A DNA stretch of 64,000 bases from Mucilaginibacter frigoritolerans (GTDB lineage Bacteria; Bacteroidota; Bacteroidia; Sphingobacteriales; Sphingobacteriaceae). The stretch covers positions 372,001-436,000 of the forward strand of contig NZ_VLLI01000002.1 of assembly GCF_007830615.1 (NCBI RefSeq). Reading direction: 5' to 3'. Under the pieces are notes generated by a model. The model made no database searches. It was not told the origin of the DNA and was given only the letters and a program-made list of their open reading frames with translations. The position numbers and the translations under genes were made by a program. Positions 24,479-33,049 of the stretch are shown here, piece by piece (position 1 is the stretch's first letter; each line of letters opens with the position of its first letter).

Positions 24479-24853
24479 ATGGTAAAAAGCAAAGCGCAAA
24501 GCGAATCCGCTTACATTTCTGAATTGGCCATACACGGCATACAAGAAAAAAAAGGGAATGAAATTATCAGGCTCGACCTGCGGAATATTTTTAGTTCAGT
24601 ATCCGATTATTTTGTGATCTGTCATGCAGAATCAACAACGCAGGTAAAAGCCATAGCAAACAGCGTAGAAGACGAAATATATAAAGCCACCCAACAGGAG
24701 CCCTGGCGAAAAGAAGGCCTTGAACATGGAGAATGGATACTGCTGGATTATATTGATGTAGTGGTCCATGTTTTTAGAACCGATAAACGTGAATTTTATG
24801 GTATGGAAGATTTATGGGGCGATGCAGAAATCAAAATGTATAAAAGTGCATAA
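24479..24853 (+). CDS. rsfS: Ribosomal silencing factor RsfS
   Basis: The 124-residue protein is a RsfS/Iojap homologue: GNEIIRLDLRNIFSSVSDYF with the SDYFVICHAES strand, then VEDEIYK and EGLEHGEWILLDYIDVVVHV, and a terminal FYGMEDLWGDA. RsfS binds uL14 and blocks subunit joining when nutrients are low. The start at 24479 is preferred to a TTG one codon earlier. It is followed by ftsH on the same strand with an 88-base gap that contains a -7 box. Confidence 0.96.
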   Translation: MVKSKAQSESAYISELAIHGIQEKKGNEIIRLDLRNIFSSVSDYFVICHAESTTQVKAIANSVEDEIYKATQQEPWRKEGLEHGEWILLDYIDVVVHVFRTDKREFYGMEDLWGDAEIKMYKSA

Positions 24854-24920
24854 ATAAGTAACAACTGCATGCAATAATGCGTCAATACCCACACCCATAC
24901 GAATATTTAAATAAAGATTG

Positions 24921-24928
24921 TAAGTTTG
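24921..24928 (+). promoter_or_regulatory. ftsH: Candidate ftsH -7 box
   Basis: TAAGTTTG fits TAnnTTTG and lies 13 bases before the ftsH ATG at 24942; the transcript leader would be very short. No clear -33 partner. Confidence 0.4.
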
Positions 24929-24941
24929 AGCTTGTAAAGAA

Positions 24942-27050
24942 ATGAAAGATAATAAATTGGAAAAACCAAAACCTCTCCGGAAAATACCGAATAAAAAAAT
25001 AAGTCCAAAGCCGCCCAAACCAAACATTATGTGGTTTTATGCCATTATTGTTGTGGTTATATTGGGCCTGGCTACTCTATTAAATGGTAGCAATACCAGC
25101 TCTATCACCTTTCAGCGTTTTTCTGAACAAATGCTGAAACAGCATGACGTTGATAAAATTACTGCATACCGCAGCGGAGATTTGATTGTAGCGGATGTTT
25201 ACATCAAAAGTGAGAGTTTAAAAAAGTCACAATATAATGACGCCAAAAAAGAGCAGCGGCAATTTAATATGGGGGGCGCAGATGGCCCTCAATATCAATT
25301 TACCGATGCATCATTTGAGAGTTTGAAACAATCAATCAATAATGCTGAAAAGGATTATGGCTTTACAGATGCCGACAAAGTGTCAATCAGTTATGAACAA
25401 GGTCATGAAAGCCTTTTGTCAAACTGGTTCGTACAGTGCATTATAATGGCAATAGTGCTTGTTGCTGTTTGGCTGTTTATAATGCGCCGCATGAGTGGTG
25501 GAGCAGGAGGCGGTCCGGGCGGACAAATATTTAATATAGGCAAATCTAAAGCTACCCTGTTTGATAAAGAGGCTCAGGTATCGGTAACCTTTAATGATGT
25601 TGCCGGACTCGAAGAGGCTAAGCAGGAAGTAATGGAAATTGTTGATTTCCTGAAGAACCCTAAAAAATATACTAACCTGGGAGGTAAAATTCCTAAAGGG
25701 GCATTATTAATAGGCTCACCCGGAACAGGTAAAACTTTGTTGGCTAAAGCCGTAGCTGGTGAGGCACATGTTCCGTTCTTCTCTTTATCAGGATCTGATT
25801 TTGTGGAGATGTTTGTTGGTGTTGGTGCATCGCGTGTACGTGACCTTTTCCGCCAGGCAAAAGACAAAGCCCCTTGTATTATATTTATTGATGAAATTGA
25901 TGCCATTGGCCGTGCCCGTGGTAAAAACAATTTTGTTGGAGGCAATGATGAGCGTGAAAACACTTTAAATCAGTTACTAGTTGAGATGGATGGTTTTGGT
26001 ACCGATTCTGGTATCATTATTCTGGCCGCTACCAACCGTCCGGATGTGTTGGATTCAGCATTGTTACGCCCAGGACGTTTTGACAGGCAGGTATCCATTG
26101 ATAAGCCGGATCTTAACGGCCGTGAACAGATATTTAAAGTTCACTTAAAGCCGTTAAAGTTGGCTGATGGTGTTGATGCTAAGAAACTATCGGCACAAAC
26201 TCCTGGTTTTGCGGGAGCCGAAATTGCCAACGTATGTAACGAAGCCGCATTGATCGCGGCCCGAAAAAATAAAGAGGCTGTTGATATGCAGGATTTCCAG
26301 GATGCGATAGATCGTGTTATTGGTGGACTGGAAAAGAAAAATACGCTTATTACCCCAGAAGAAAAAAGAGTGGTGGCGTATCATGAGGCTGGCCATGCAA
26401 TTGCAGGTTGGTTTCTTGAACATACCGACCCGTTAGTTAAAGTATCTATTGTTCCACGTGGAGTTGCAGCGTTGGGATACGCACAATATTTACCAAATGA
26501 AAGATTTTTGGTTGCAAGAGAAGAGCTTATTGATGATATGACCTTATCAATGGGTGGCCGTGTTGCAGAAGACATTACATTTGGTAAGATTACTACCGGC
26601 GCGCTGAGCGATCTGGAACGTATTACACGTGTAGCCTACGGCATGGTTAGGATCTATGGAATGAATGATAAGGTAGGTAATGTATCTTTTTATGATCCGC
26701 AGGGTGAGAACCAGTTTAATAAACCATATTCTGATACCACAGCTGAATTAATAGATACAGAAGTACGTAACCTGGTTGATTTTGTATACAACAAAGCAAA
26801 AGATCTCTTAATAGCCCACCGCGAAGGTTTGGAAAAAGTAGCATTAAAACTATTGGAGAAAGAGGTATTGTTTCAATCAGATCTTGAAGAAATACTGGGA
26901 AAACGACCATTTGAGCATCGTACAGCTTACGATAAGTTTGTAAATGGGCCCGAAGTTGTTCCGGAACCGGTAGTAGTGGCTTCAGAAAGTAATTCGGAAA
27001 CTTTTGAAACTAGCCCTGAAGAAAAAGAAGCCAGCGCAAACAAAGAATAA
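24942..27050 (+). CDS. ftsH: ATP-dependent zinc metalloprotease FtsH
   Basis: A 702-residue membrane protease. A basic N-terminal tail precedes TM1 (~29-46); a periplasmic domain and TM2 (~165-182) follow. The AAA module has Walker A GSPGTGKT (258-265), Walker [10 protein letters not shown] and the second region of homology [20 protein letters not shown]. The peptidase domain has the zinc motif HEAGH at 481-485. FtsH degrades misfolded membrane proteins and regulatory substrates. The C-terminus is acidic and Glu-rich. It lies in the rsfS-ftsH-LUD order that recurs in this phylum. Confidence 0.98.
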   Translation: MKDNKLEKPKPLRKIPNKKISPKPPKPNIMWFYAIIVVVILGLATLLNGSNTSSITFQRFSEQMLKQHDVDKITAYRSGDLIVADVYIKSESLKKSQYNDAKKEQRQFNMGGADGPQYQFTDASFESLKQSINNAEKDYGFTDADKVSISYEQGHESLLSNWFVQCIIMAIVLVAVWLFIMRRMSGGAGGGPGGQIFNIGKSKATLFDKEAQVSVTFNDVAGLEEAKQEVMEIVDFLKNPKKYTNLGGKIPKGALLIGSPGTGKTLLAKAVAGEAHVPFFSLSGSDFVEMFVGVGASRVRDLFRQAKDKAPCIIFIDEIDAIGRARGKNNFVGGNDERENTLNQLLVEMDGFGTDSGIIILAATNRPDVLDSALLRPGRFDRQVSIDKPDLNGREQIFKVHLKPLKLADGVDAKKLSAQTPGFAGAEIANVCNEAALIAARKNKEAVDMQDFQDAIDRVIGGLEKKNTLITPEEKRVVAYHEAGHAIAGWFLEHTDPLVKVSIVPRGVAALGYAQYLPNERFLVAREELIDDMTLSMGGRVAEDITFGKITTGALSDLERITRVAYGMVRIYGMNDKVGNVSFYDPQGENQFNKPYSDTTAELIDTEVRNLVDFVYNKAKDLLIAHREGLEKVALKLLEKEVLFQSDLEEILGKRPFEHRTAYDKFVNGPEVVPEPVVVASESNSETFETSPEEKEASANKE

Positions 27051-27064
27051 GTATTTTAATATAC

Positions 27065-27142
27065 AGTCCTAAGTTTTTACTCTTAAGCAGCAGATAACAC
27101 AGTGTTTTCTTAAGCTTTAGATTAGAGACTTAGGATTTTTTA
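27065..27142 (+). terminator. Nested hairpin terminator after ftsH
   Basis: TCCTAAGT (27067-27074) pairs with ACTTAGGA (27128-27135), followed by TTTTTT. Inside the loop CTTAAG occurs twice and can form a second hairpin. The long loop makes its strength uncertain. Confidence 0.5.
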
Positions 27143-27229
27143 TAAAGAAGAATCACTAATTTGATTTTTTTAAGTTCTGTAAAACAAAAAGCAGACTTTG
27201 CACTTAAAACTCAAGGCTAAGTACAAACA

Positions 27230-27868
27230 ATGAGGGATATTACAACATCAAAGGAAAAACTACTCAAAAAGATCCGTAAGGCCCTGCTTGAGAAAAGGGA
27301 TAACCCATATCCTAATCTGGAGGACCTGCCTCATTATGCTCCATCTGATGAATTGCCCGAAGTGTTATTTGCAGAGCAATTTACTTCAGTATCCGGTCAG
27401 TTTCTTTTTTGTGAAGATGAGGTACAGTTTATTGAAAACTTACTGGAACTTGCCGAAGAACGTAAATGGCGCAAAATATACTGCTGGGAACCAGCTTTGC
27501 AGCAGGTACTGAAAAAGTTTGATTATCCCTTTTTTGAAACCGATAAAGATTTTGAACAGGCAGATGTTGGATTTACCCTTTGCGAAGCACTAATTGCACG
27601 TAATGGCAGTATTTTAATTTCAAATGCCGGAATGGCTGGCCGGCGTTTAAGTATTTACCCGCCGGTTCATATTGTACTGGCCTATACTTCGCAGCTTGTG
27701 CTCGATTTAAAGGACGGGTTTAAAATAATTAAAAACAAGTACGGTACTGATTTACCCTCAATGATCAGCAATATTACCGGTCCAAGCCGCACTGCAGACA
27801 TTGAAAAAACCCTTGTGCTGGGGGCTCATGGTCCTAAAGAGCTATTTGTATTTCTATTGGATGGTTAG
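27230..27868 (+). CDS. LUD-domain (LutC/YkgG-like) protein
   Basis: This 212-residue protein matches the LUD (LutC/YkgG) family. The telling stretch is DVGFTLCEALIARNGSILISNAGMAGRRLSIYPPVHIVLA, where the LUD fold has its conserved glycines and Arg, then ISNITGPSRTADIEKTLVLGAHGPKEL. LutC participates in lactate utilisation with LutA and LutB, but neither neighbour is here. In Bacteroidota a solitary LUD gene beside ftsH is common and its role is unknown. The upstream gap holds a short shared sequence element (27202-27220). Confidence 0.88.
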   Translation: MRDITTSKEKLLKKIRKALLEKRDNPYPNLEDLPHYAPSDELPEVLFAEQFTSVSGQFLFCEDEVQFIENLLELAEERKWRKIYCWEPALQQVLKKFDYPFFETDKDFEQADVGFTLCEALIARNGSILISNAGMAGRRLSIYPPVHIVLAYTSQLVLDLKDGFKIIKNKYGTDLPSMISNITGPSRTADIEKTLVLGAHGPKELFVFLLDG

Positions 27869-28004
27869 TCAATCTAACTAATTACCGCGTCATCAATTAT
27901 TGGTTTTCAACTTACATCGCTTTATTTTTAAGTCAGAAATTGTCATGTTTTATAAGTATTTCAGCTGAATTTTGACCGGGAAAAACGTAAGGTATTAAAT
28001 GATA

Positions 28005-28052
28005 GTTATTTAACGCACCGTTAAATAACGCAGCAGAAACCGTTATTTAACG
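28005..28052. promoter_or_regulatory. Triple palindromic half-site cluster
   Basis: GTTATTTAACG (28005-28015), CGTTAAATAACG (28019-28030) and CGTTATTTAACG (28041-28052) are alternating inverted copies of one 12-mer. A degenerate fourth, TTATTTAAC, lies at 28088-28096. They stand 65 bases or more upstream of the four-gene signalling operon. A regulator-binding array or a structured RNA are both possible. Confidence 0.55.
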
Positions 28053-28116
28053 GGGTGAAAAAACGTAGTTATACTTTATATTAGCCATTATTTAACTAAT
28101 ACCTAATTAATTTATC

Positions 28117-28479
28117 ATGGCTTCAATTATCGACAAAGCGTTAGCACAGAGTTTAATTGACTCTTATCGTGCACAAAACTCCTCTCCTGATGGCCCCGGC
28201 TTGTTAACACCTGACGGACAATTTTTAAACGGCTTTTTTATTGACAGGGATAGCCTGGATTCTATTCTGTCCAATGATGACTTTGCAGGAATTAGTATTC
28301 ACCTGGCTAAGCATCCAGATTTTCCAACAGGCGACCAAAAAATTTTTACTATTATTTTTGCAGGCGCTGTGCCGAATCCGGGTTATGAAAAAGGAAGCGG
28401 AATGCCGCCGTATTTAAACAACGATCAGGTTTGGGATCAGGTAGAACCGTGCCCGCCGGTTTGTGCAAATCTCATTTAG
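28117..28479 (+). CDS. Unknown small protein heading a signalling operon
   Basis: A 120-residue soluble protein with no signal peptide and no family that I recognise. It is rich in Asp, Pro and Gly; features include DGPGLLTPDGQFLNGFFIDR, a likely central strand IFTIIFAGAVPNPGYE, and a Pro/Cys-rich end (PCPPVC). The frame and codon use are ordinary. It is followed after 10 bases by a membrane protein, then an overlapping kinase and regulator, so it is probably a component or ligand-handling partner of that pathway. Its promoter region carries the palindromic half-site cluster. Confidence 0.7.
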   Translation: MASIIDKALAQSLIDSYRAQNSSPDGPGLLTPDGQFLNGFFIDRDSLDSILSNDDFAGISIHLAKHPDFPTGDQKIFTIIFAGAVPNPGYEKGSGMPPYLNNDQVWDQVEPCPPVCANLI

Positions 28480-28489
28480 TTTAATTTGA

Positions 28490-29146
28490 ATGGATAATCA
28501 ATATTACGTATACTTATTGCTGCTGTTTTTAATTTCTATTGCAGGCGTTGCCCGTTATAAAAAGCTTTCACCGGCATTTAAAACATTAACAACACTTATT
28601 ATAGCAACCTTTATTAGTGAAACTATAAAGAAGATAATTGGTAAAATATTTCATAATAGCATGCCCGTTGCACATTTATGGGCAATTATGGAATATGCTT
28701 TTTTTTCTTTTGTTTATTATCACCTTTTAGAAGACAGATTGGTAAAAAAGGCAATAATTGCATCTGTGTTTTTTATGCTGTTGCTTGAAATTGTAAATTT
28801 TTCATTTTTTGAAACCCTTTTACAGTTCCCTTCCCTCATATTAAATGTATCGCAATTTATTTATGTACTGTACTCGCTGCTTTTATTTAGACAAATGTTG
28901 CTAAATCCTGCTGAAGAAAGTCTTTTTAAACAAAGTGTCTTTTGGTTTAACCTGGATATGTTGTTGTATTGTACCGCCATGTTTCTTGATTTTGCGTTGA
29001 CCGATTATTTTATAAAAAATAATTTGGATGCAACTATATTAATATACTTCAGCATTGTTGTCAATATGTTATTTTATGCCGTAATTGGTGTTTCTATCTT
29101 AATCGACAACAGGAAGTATAATGCGGTTAGTTTTAATAACAGTTAA
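28490..29146 (+). CDS. Unknown polytopic membrane protein in the signalling operon
   Basis: A 218-residue protein with about seven hydrophobic segments and short loops, basic where cytoplasmic (KKLSPAFK, EDRLVKKA, DNRKYN). No catalytic motif is seen. Size and topology recall bacterial 7TM sensor modules, which here would be a separate chain rather than fused to the kinase. The start lies 10 bases after the previous stop, and the end overlaps the kinase start by 26 bases, so the genes are translationally linked. A receptor role is inferred from the position only. Confidence 0.72.
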   Translation: MDNQYYVYLLLLFLISIAGVARYKKLSPAFKTLTTLIIATFISETIKKIIGKIFHNSMPVAHLWAIMEYAFFSFVYYHLLEDRLVKKAIIASVFFMLLLEIVNFSFFETLLQFPSLILNVSQFIYVLYSLLLFRQMLLNPAEESLFKQSVFWFNLDMLLYCTAMFLDFALTDYFIKNNLDATILIYFSIVVNMLFYAVIGVSILIDNRKYNAVSFNNS

Positions 29147-29975
29147 CAGTAATCCAAGCAGTGATGAGTTATACGTTATATTTTTTTCGGCAACAGCTTT
29201 TTTTGTATTCCTAGCCGGCTTTATTATTTATTTTATCGTACTATATCAAAAAAGACAGAGACAGAATAAAGTGGAAAGGGAATCCTTACAGGCAAATTTT
29301 CGTCAGGAATTTCTTAAGGCCAGGTTAGAAATACAAGAGCAAACTTTTGCTCATGTAAGTCGCGAAATACATGATAATATAACACAGGTATTATCATTTG
29401 TAAAGTTAAACCTGGCTATGATGGGAGGTACAAATGCCGAACAGCAAGCTAAAATTAGTGAAAACAGGGATTTGATCGCGCAGGTTATTACCGATCTGCG
29501 CGATCTTTCAAAAAGCCTTAGCTTTGAAAATATTACCAAGCAGGGCCTGGTAAAAACCATTGAAATTGAAACCAGGAGGATTAATAAAAGCGGACTGCTT
29601 AATTCAACACTTTTAATAGAAGGAGATAGCTATCCATTGGGCGAACAACGGGAATTGGTGCTGTTCCGCATTTTTCAGGAAGCCCTTAATAATACATTAA
29701 AGCATTCAGGAGCTAAAGATTTAACAATCGCCTTGCAATATATTCCTGAAATGTTTACCTTGACCCTCGAAGACAACGGGACCGGATTTTTGAGGGATAA
29801 CCTTGATGATTTTATGGGCGCCGGATTAAAAAACATAGAAAACAGGGCATCCCTGATTGGCGCTGTAGCTACAATAAACAGCGAGCCTGGGAATGGATGT
29901 TCAATAAAAATAAGCCTAAACCCTTTAGAACAACGATTATACGCCGATGGAAACCATCAAGATCACATTGGTTGA
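29121..29975 (+). CDS. Sensor histidine kinase, HisKA_3 / NarX-LiaS type
   Basis: The 284-residue kinase has one membrane helix (~17-43, FFSATAFFVFLAGFIIYFIV) and almost no extracellular domain. A coiled coil leads to the HisKA_3 motif HVSREIHDNITQVLSFVKLN, with the phospho-accepting His. The ATPase domain shows FRIFQEALNNTLKHSGA, EDNGTGF and GAGLKNIENRASL. Lacking a sensor domain, it may depend on the membrane protein encoded immediately before it. The gene overlaps the regulator by 29 bases. Confidence 0.93.
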   Translation: MRLVLITVNSNPSSDELYVIFFSATAFFVFLAGFIIYFIVLYQKRQRQNKVERESLQANFRQEFLKARLEIQEQTFAHVSREIHDNITQVLSFVKLNLAMMGGTNAEQQAKISENRDLIAQVITDLRDLSKSLSFENITKQGLVKTIEIETRRINKSGLLNSTLLIEGDSYPLGEQRELVLFRIFQEALNNTLKHSGAKDLTIALQYIPEMFTLTLEDNGTGFLRDNLDDFMGAGLKNIENRASLIGAVATINSEPGNGCSIKISLNPLEQRLYADGNHQDHIG

Positions 29976-30582
29976 TGATCACCGCCTCTTCAGAAGCGGT
30001 ATAGCCTCTTTAATTAATAATTTAAATGGGTACAGCGTTCTTTTTGAAGCGGCAAACGGCGAGGAACTAACTCAAAAAATAACCCCGCGTAATAAACCTG
30101 ATATTGTTTTGCTGGATATTAACATGCCAGTTATGGATGGCACCCATACGGCCAGGTGGCTGCATGATGTTTATCCTGAGATTCATATCATTGTTTTATC
30201 AATGCATGAGGATCCTGAAAAGGTACTTACCATGCTTAAATTGGGGGTTAAAGGGTACCTGTTAAAAGATGCCGAACCCCATGAATTTGAACAGGCCCTG
30301 CGGAAAGTTGCGAAAGGAGAGGTTTACTACCCCGAATTTGTTACCCGCCTTTTATTAAGTTCTTTTAGCCAGTCTGCTTCTGAGGTTAAACTAAACACCC
30401 GGGAGCTTGAATTTTTGAAGCTTGCCAGTACAGAACTCACCTACAAAGAGATTGCCGACCAAATGAACATCAGTGTACGTACCGTTGACGGTTACCGCGA
30501 TGCCCTGTTTGAAAAACTACACGTAAAAAGCAGGGTGGGTTTGGTTTTGTACGCTATAAAAAACAAGATGATCGACTTGTAA
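29947..30582 (+). CDS. NarL/LuxR-family response regulator
   Basis: The receiver domain (1-~120) contains LVDDHRLF with the acidic pair, phospho-acceptor IVLLDINMPVMDG and the conserved Lys in GYLLKDAEP. A LuxR-type helix-turn-helix follows (~145-205): TRELEFLKLASTELTYKEIA, then MNISVRTVDGYRDALFEKLH. It begins inside the kinase gene, so the two are one unit. It probably activates its own operon or a remote target; the half-sites at 28005-28052 are a candidate binding site. Confidence 0.95.
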   Translation: METIKITLVDDHRLFRSGIASLINNLNGYSVLFEAANGEELTQKITPRNKPDIVLLDINMPVMDGTHTARWLHDVYPEIHIIVLSMHEDPEKVLTMLKLGVKGYLLKDAEPHEFEQALRKVAKGEVYYPEFVTRLLLSSFSQSASEVKLNTRELEFLKLASTELTYKEIADQMNISVRTVDGYRDALFEKLHVKSRVGLVLYAIKNKMIDL

Positions 30583-30605
30583 TTTGCTAATTTTATTAGC
30601 AAATT
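30581..30605 (+). terminator. AT-rich hairpin after the response regulator
   Basis: AATTTGCTAA (30581-30590) and TTAGCAAATT (30596-30605) form an exact ten-base stem with a five-base loop, overlapping the stop codon of the regulator gene. No T-run follows, so it may be a weak terminator or an mRNA end-stabiliser ahead of the radical SAM gene. Confidence 0.4.
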
Positions 30606-30611
30606 TGTGCT

Positions 30612-31685
30612 ATGGCACATGAGGAGAATCCTGATTTTTTTAAGGGTAGAGGAGCTCAGGTTAATACACACAATAAGTTTTTAAAAAGCAAGTATGTTCT
30701 TGAACATGTAGAGGGCCTTGACGAACCTTTGCTTGAAAACTCGGCCACACAACTTTTTGAAGAAACGCCTAAAAAGATTGTAAGCGAATCAAACAGTCCT
30801 GATCTGAGTCATATGTATTCCATAAACCCATATCAGGGTTGTGAACATGGTTGTATTTACTGCTATGCCCGCAATTCGCATGAGTATTATGGATTTAGTG
30901 CAGGGCTTGATTTTGAAAGAAAAATCATTGTGAAGCGAAACGCACCAGAGTTACTGGAAGAGTATTTTAACAAAAAAAATTACCGGCCGGTTTGCATCAT
31001 GTTATCGGGTAATACAGATTGTTATCAACCTATTGAGCGCAAACTGGAAATTACCAGGGCGCTTTTGGCGCTGTTTTTAAAATATAAAAACCCCGTAAGT
31101 ATTATCACCAAAAACAATGTGATATTACGTGACCTGGATATTATATCAGAACTGGCCAAATTGAATCTGATTCACGTAAATGTATCTATTACCTCATTGG
31201 ATGAGCAATTAAGGCAAAAGCTGGAACCCCGCACCATAACCGCCAGCGGCAGGCTTTCTGTTATCCAAAAGCTATCAGAAAATGGAGTGCCAGTTAGGGT
31301 GATGGCTGCGCCCATCATCCCAGGATTGAACAGCAATGAGGTGCCTGCCATTATTAAAGCGGCAGCAGATAGGGGAGCATTATCTGCAGGATTTACCATA
31401 GTAAGGCTGAATGGCAGTATAGCCGAAATTTTTAGCGATTGGATCACCAAGGCTTTTCCCAATAAAGCCGAAAAGGTGCTCAACATGATCAGATCCTGTC
31501 ATGACGGGCAGTTAAATGACAGCGATTTCGGGCGCAGAATGAGCGGGGAAGGTAAAATAGCTGAATCCATCCACCAGATGTTTAAAATGGCTTGTAATCG
31601 CTTTTTAGATGGCCGGGAAATGCCTGCTTACAACTATGATTTATTTGTGCCGAAAAAAGGGAAGCAGACGAGTTTGTTTGACTAG
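30612..31685 (+). CDS. PA0069/SplB-like radical SAM protein
   Basis: The 357-residue protein carries the radical-SAM cluster motif CEHGCIYC (Cys77, Cys81, Cys84) in the context NPYQGCEHGCIYCYARNSHEYYG. This matches the PA0069 family related to spore photoproduct lyase. Further conserved elements are MLSGNTDCYQPIERKLEITR, and AAPIIPGLNSNEVP. It would bind a [4Fe-4S] cluster and cleave S-adenosylmethionine; the substrate is unknown. It starts 29 bases after the regulator gene but seems functionally unrelated. Confidence 0.9.
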   Translation: MAHEENPDFFKGRGAQVNTHNKFLKSKYVLEHVEGLDEPLLENSATQLFEETPKKIVSESNSPDLSHMYSINPYQGCEHGCIYCYARNSHEYYGFSAGLDFERKIIVKRNAPELLEEYFNKKNYRPVCIMLSGNTDCYQPIERKLEITRALLALFLKYKNPVSIITKNNVILRDLDIISELAKLNLIHVNVSITSLDEQLRQKLEPRTITASGRLSVIQKLSENGVPVRVMAAPIIPGLNSNEVPAIIKAAADRGALSAGFTIVRLNGSIAEIFSDWITKAFPNKAEKVLNMIRSCHDGQLNDSDFGRRMSGEGKIAESIHQMFKMACNRFLDGREMPAYNYDLFVPKKGKQTSLFD

Positions 31686-31733
31686 GGCGGGCCTATTTAC
31701 AGAATGCAATGATGCCGGGAGTATGCGTAGGGA

Positions 31734-32123
31734 TTAATGGGGCATGGTGTTTTTGAGGCAACCATTAGCTATTAGTATTTCAACAATTATTCCAATCGCT
31801 ATGCCTATAGTATAACACAGCATATCACCCCAAAGAAAAGTTTCACCTAATATTAATCCGCCAATTACCGTGTGCCTGATATTGTTGATCCACGGCGCTT
31901 GGTAAAGCTGACTAAATTCAATAGCGTAACAAAACAATAAGCTGACTATAGAGACCCATTTTATACTTCGGGTTATAAAAAGAAACCGGACTATGAAATA
32001 GACCATTAATGCCCATAAAATATCGCCTACAAACAAAGGGATGCCTGCAATATGCCTGGATAAGAGTCCGAGGATAATGGTAATAATAATCAGTATGAAA
32101 TAAGAGAGTCGAGGTTTTAGCAC
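31734..32123 (-). CDS. DUF2809 membrane protein
   Basis: The family core begins near KPRLSYFILIIITIILGLLS and has four membrane segments, with the DUF2809-typical GDILWALMVYFIVRFLF and EFSQLYQAPWINNIRHTVIG. I place the start at a GTG at 32123 (129 residues). An ATG at 32297 in the same frame would force translation through the terminator of the next gene (32254-32282) and add 58 residues unlike the family. The function is unknown. Confidence 0.75.
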   Translation of the reverse strand: MLKPRLSYFILIIITIILGLLSRHIAGIPLFVGDILWALMVYFIVRFLFITRSIKWVSIVSLLFCYAIEFSQLYQAPWINNIRHTVIGGLILGETFLWGDMLCYTIGIAIGIIVEILIANGCLKNTMPH

Positions 32124-32253
32124 AATAGTTTTTATTGAAGTTAAGATTTCGTAGGGTTTTAAACAACAGTGCGCCCCGGCTAGTGTTGTCACCAACGGGT
32201 AACATAAAAGCTTCTGTGGAACAAGTCCTTGTATACCTGAGTCTTTATTAAAC

Positions 32254-32282
32254 AAAAAAAGACGCCCTAATGAGCGCCTTTT
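32254..32282 (-). terminator. Terminator of the Nif3/zinc-ribbon operon
   Basis: On the minus strand GGCGCTCATTAGGGCGTC folds with a GC-rich stem and is followed by seven T residues (32260-32254). It lies 24 bases after the zinc-ribbon gene stop. Confidence 0.82.
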
Positions 32283-32305
32283 ATATATTTTAATCAATAA
32301 TCGGC

Positions 32306-33049
32306 TTATACTGTTTCAGCTTCTAAAGCCATTTGCTCATCAACCAGGATACGGCCGCAATGCTCGCAAACAATAATTTTTTTGCGTTGACGGATATCAG
32401 ACTGACGCTGAGGTGGAATCTGGTTAAAGCAACCTGAACATGAATCGCGTTGTATAGTTACTACAGCCAGACCATTTTTTGCATTTTGGCGCAGGCGGGT
32501 GTAAGCAATTAATAAACGTTCTTCAATATTTGCAGTAGCTTTTTCTGCTTGTGAAGTAAGTTCAGATTCTTCTTTCTGTGTTTCAGCAGTAATGGTGCCT
32601 AATTCAGCTTTTTTAGCATCAAGGTCACTTTTACGTGAATCCAGATCAGCTAACGCTTTGTCATAGATTGCAGTTTTTGAAGCGATTTCAAAACCGAATT
32701 CACGGATTTTTTTCTCACTTACCTGGATATCTAATCCCTGAATTTCAACTTCTTTTGAAATTGCGTCATACTCGCGGTTGTTTTTAACCTCATTAAGCTG
32801 ACCTTCGTATTTTTTGATGTTAGCCTGTGCTTCCTTTATCAGGTTTTTACGGGTAACTATATCATCCTCCAAGTCATCCAGCTCGTTCTTTATTTTTTGT
32901 ATACGGGTTTCAAGACCTGCAACATCATCTTCAAGGTCGGCAACCTCCATAGGTAATTCACCTCTAACCTGGCGAATTTTATCAATTTTGGTGTGGATGG
33001 TTTGTAGTTCGTATAAAGCTTTAAGCTTTTGTTCTACGGTTTGTTCCAT
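32306..33049 (-). CDS. Coiled-coil / C4 zinc-ribbon protein (CT398-like)
   Basis: About 170 residues of long antiparallel coiled coil (LDDLEDDIVTRKNLIKEAQA, KNNREYDAISKEVEIQ) are followed by a C-terminal zinc ribbon. Its four Cys occur in SCSGCFNQIPPQ and IVCEHCGRILVD. This is the CT398/HP0958 (zf-RING_7) family, which in Helicobacter binds RNA and sigma-54 and in general is of unclear function. The ATG overlaps the last base of the Nif3-like stop codon, so the two are translationally coupled. Confidence 0.92.
   Translation of the reverse strand: MEQTVEQKLKALYELQTIHTKIDKIRQVRGELPMEVADLEDDVAGLETRIQKIKNELDDLEDDIVTRKNLIKEAQANIKKYEGQLNEVKNNREYDAISKEVEIQGLDIQVSEKKIREFGFEIASKTAIYDKALADLDSRKSDLDAKKAELGTITAETQKEESELTSQAEKATANIEERLLIAYTRLRQNAKNGLAVVTIQRDSCSGCFNQIPPQRQSDIRQRKKIIVCEHCGRILVDEQMALEAETV

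Noticed and set aside
28005..28052. Reading the GTTATTTAAC cluster as a CRISPR array
   Set aside because: Units alternate in orientation, spacers are 3 and 10 bases, and no cas gene is present.
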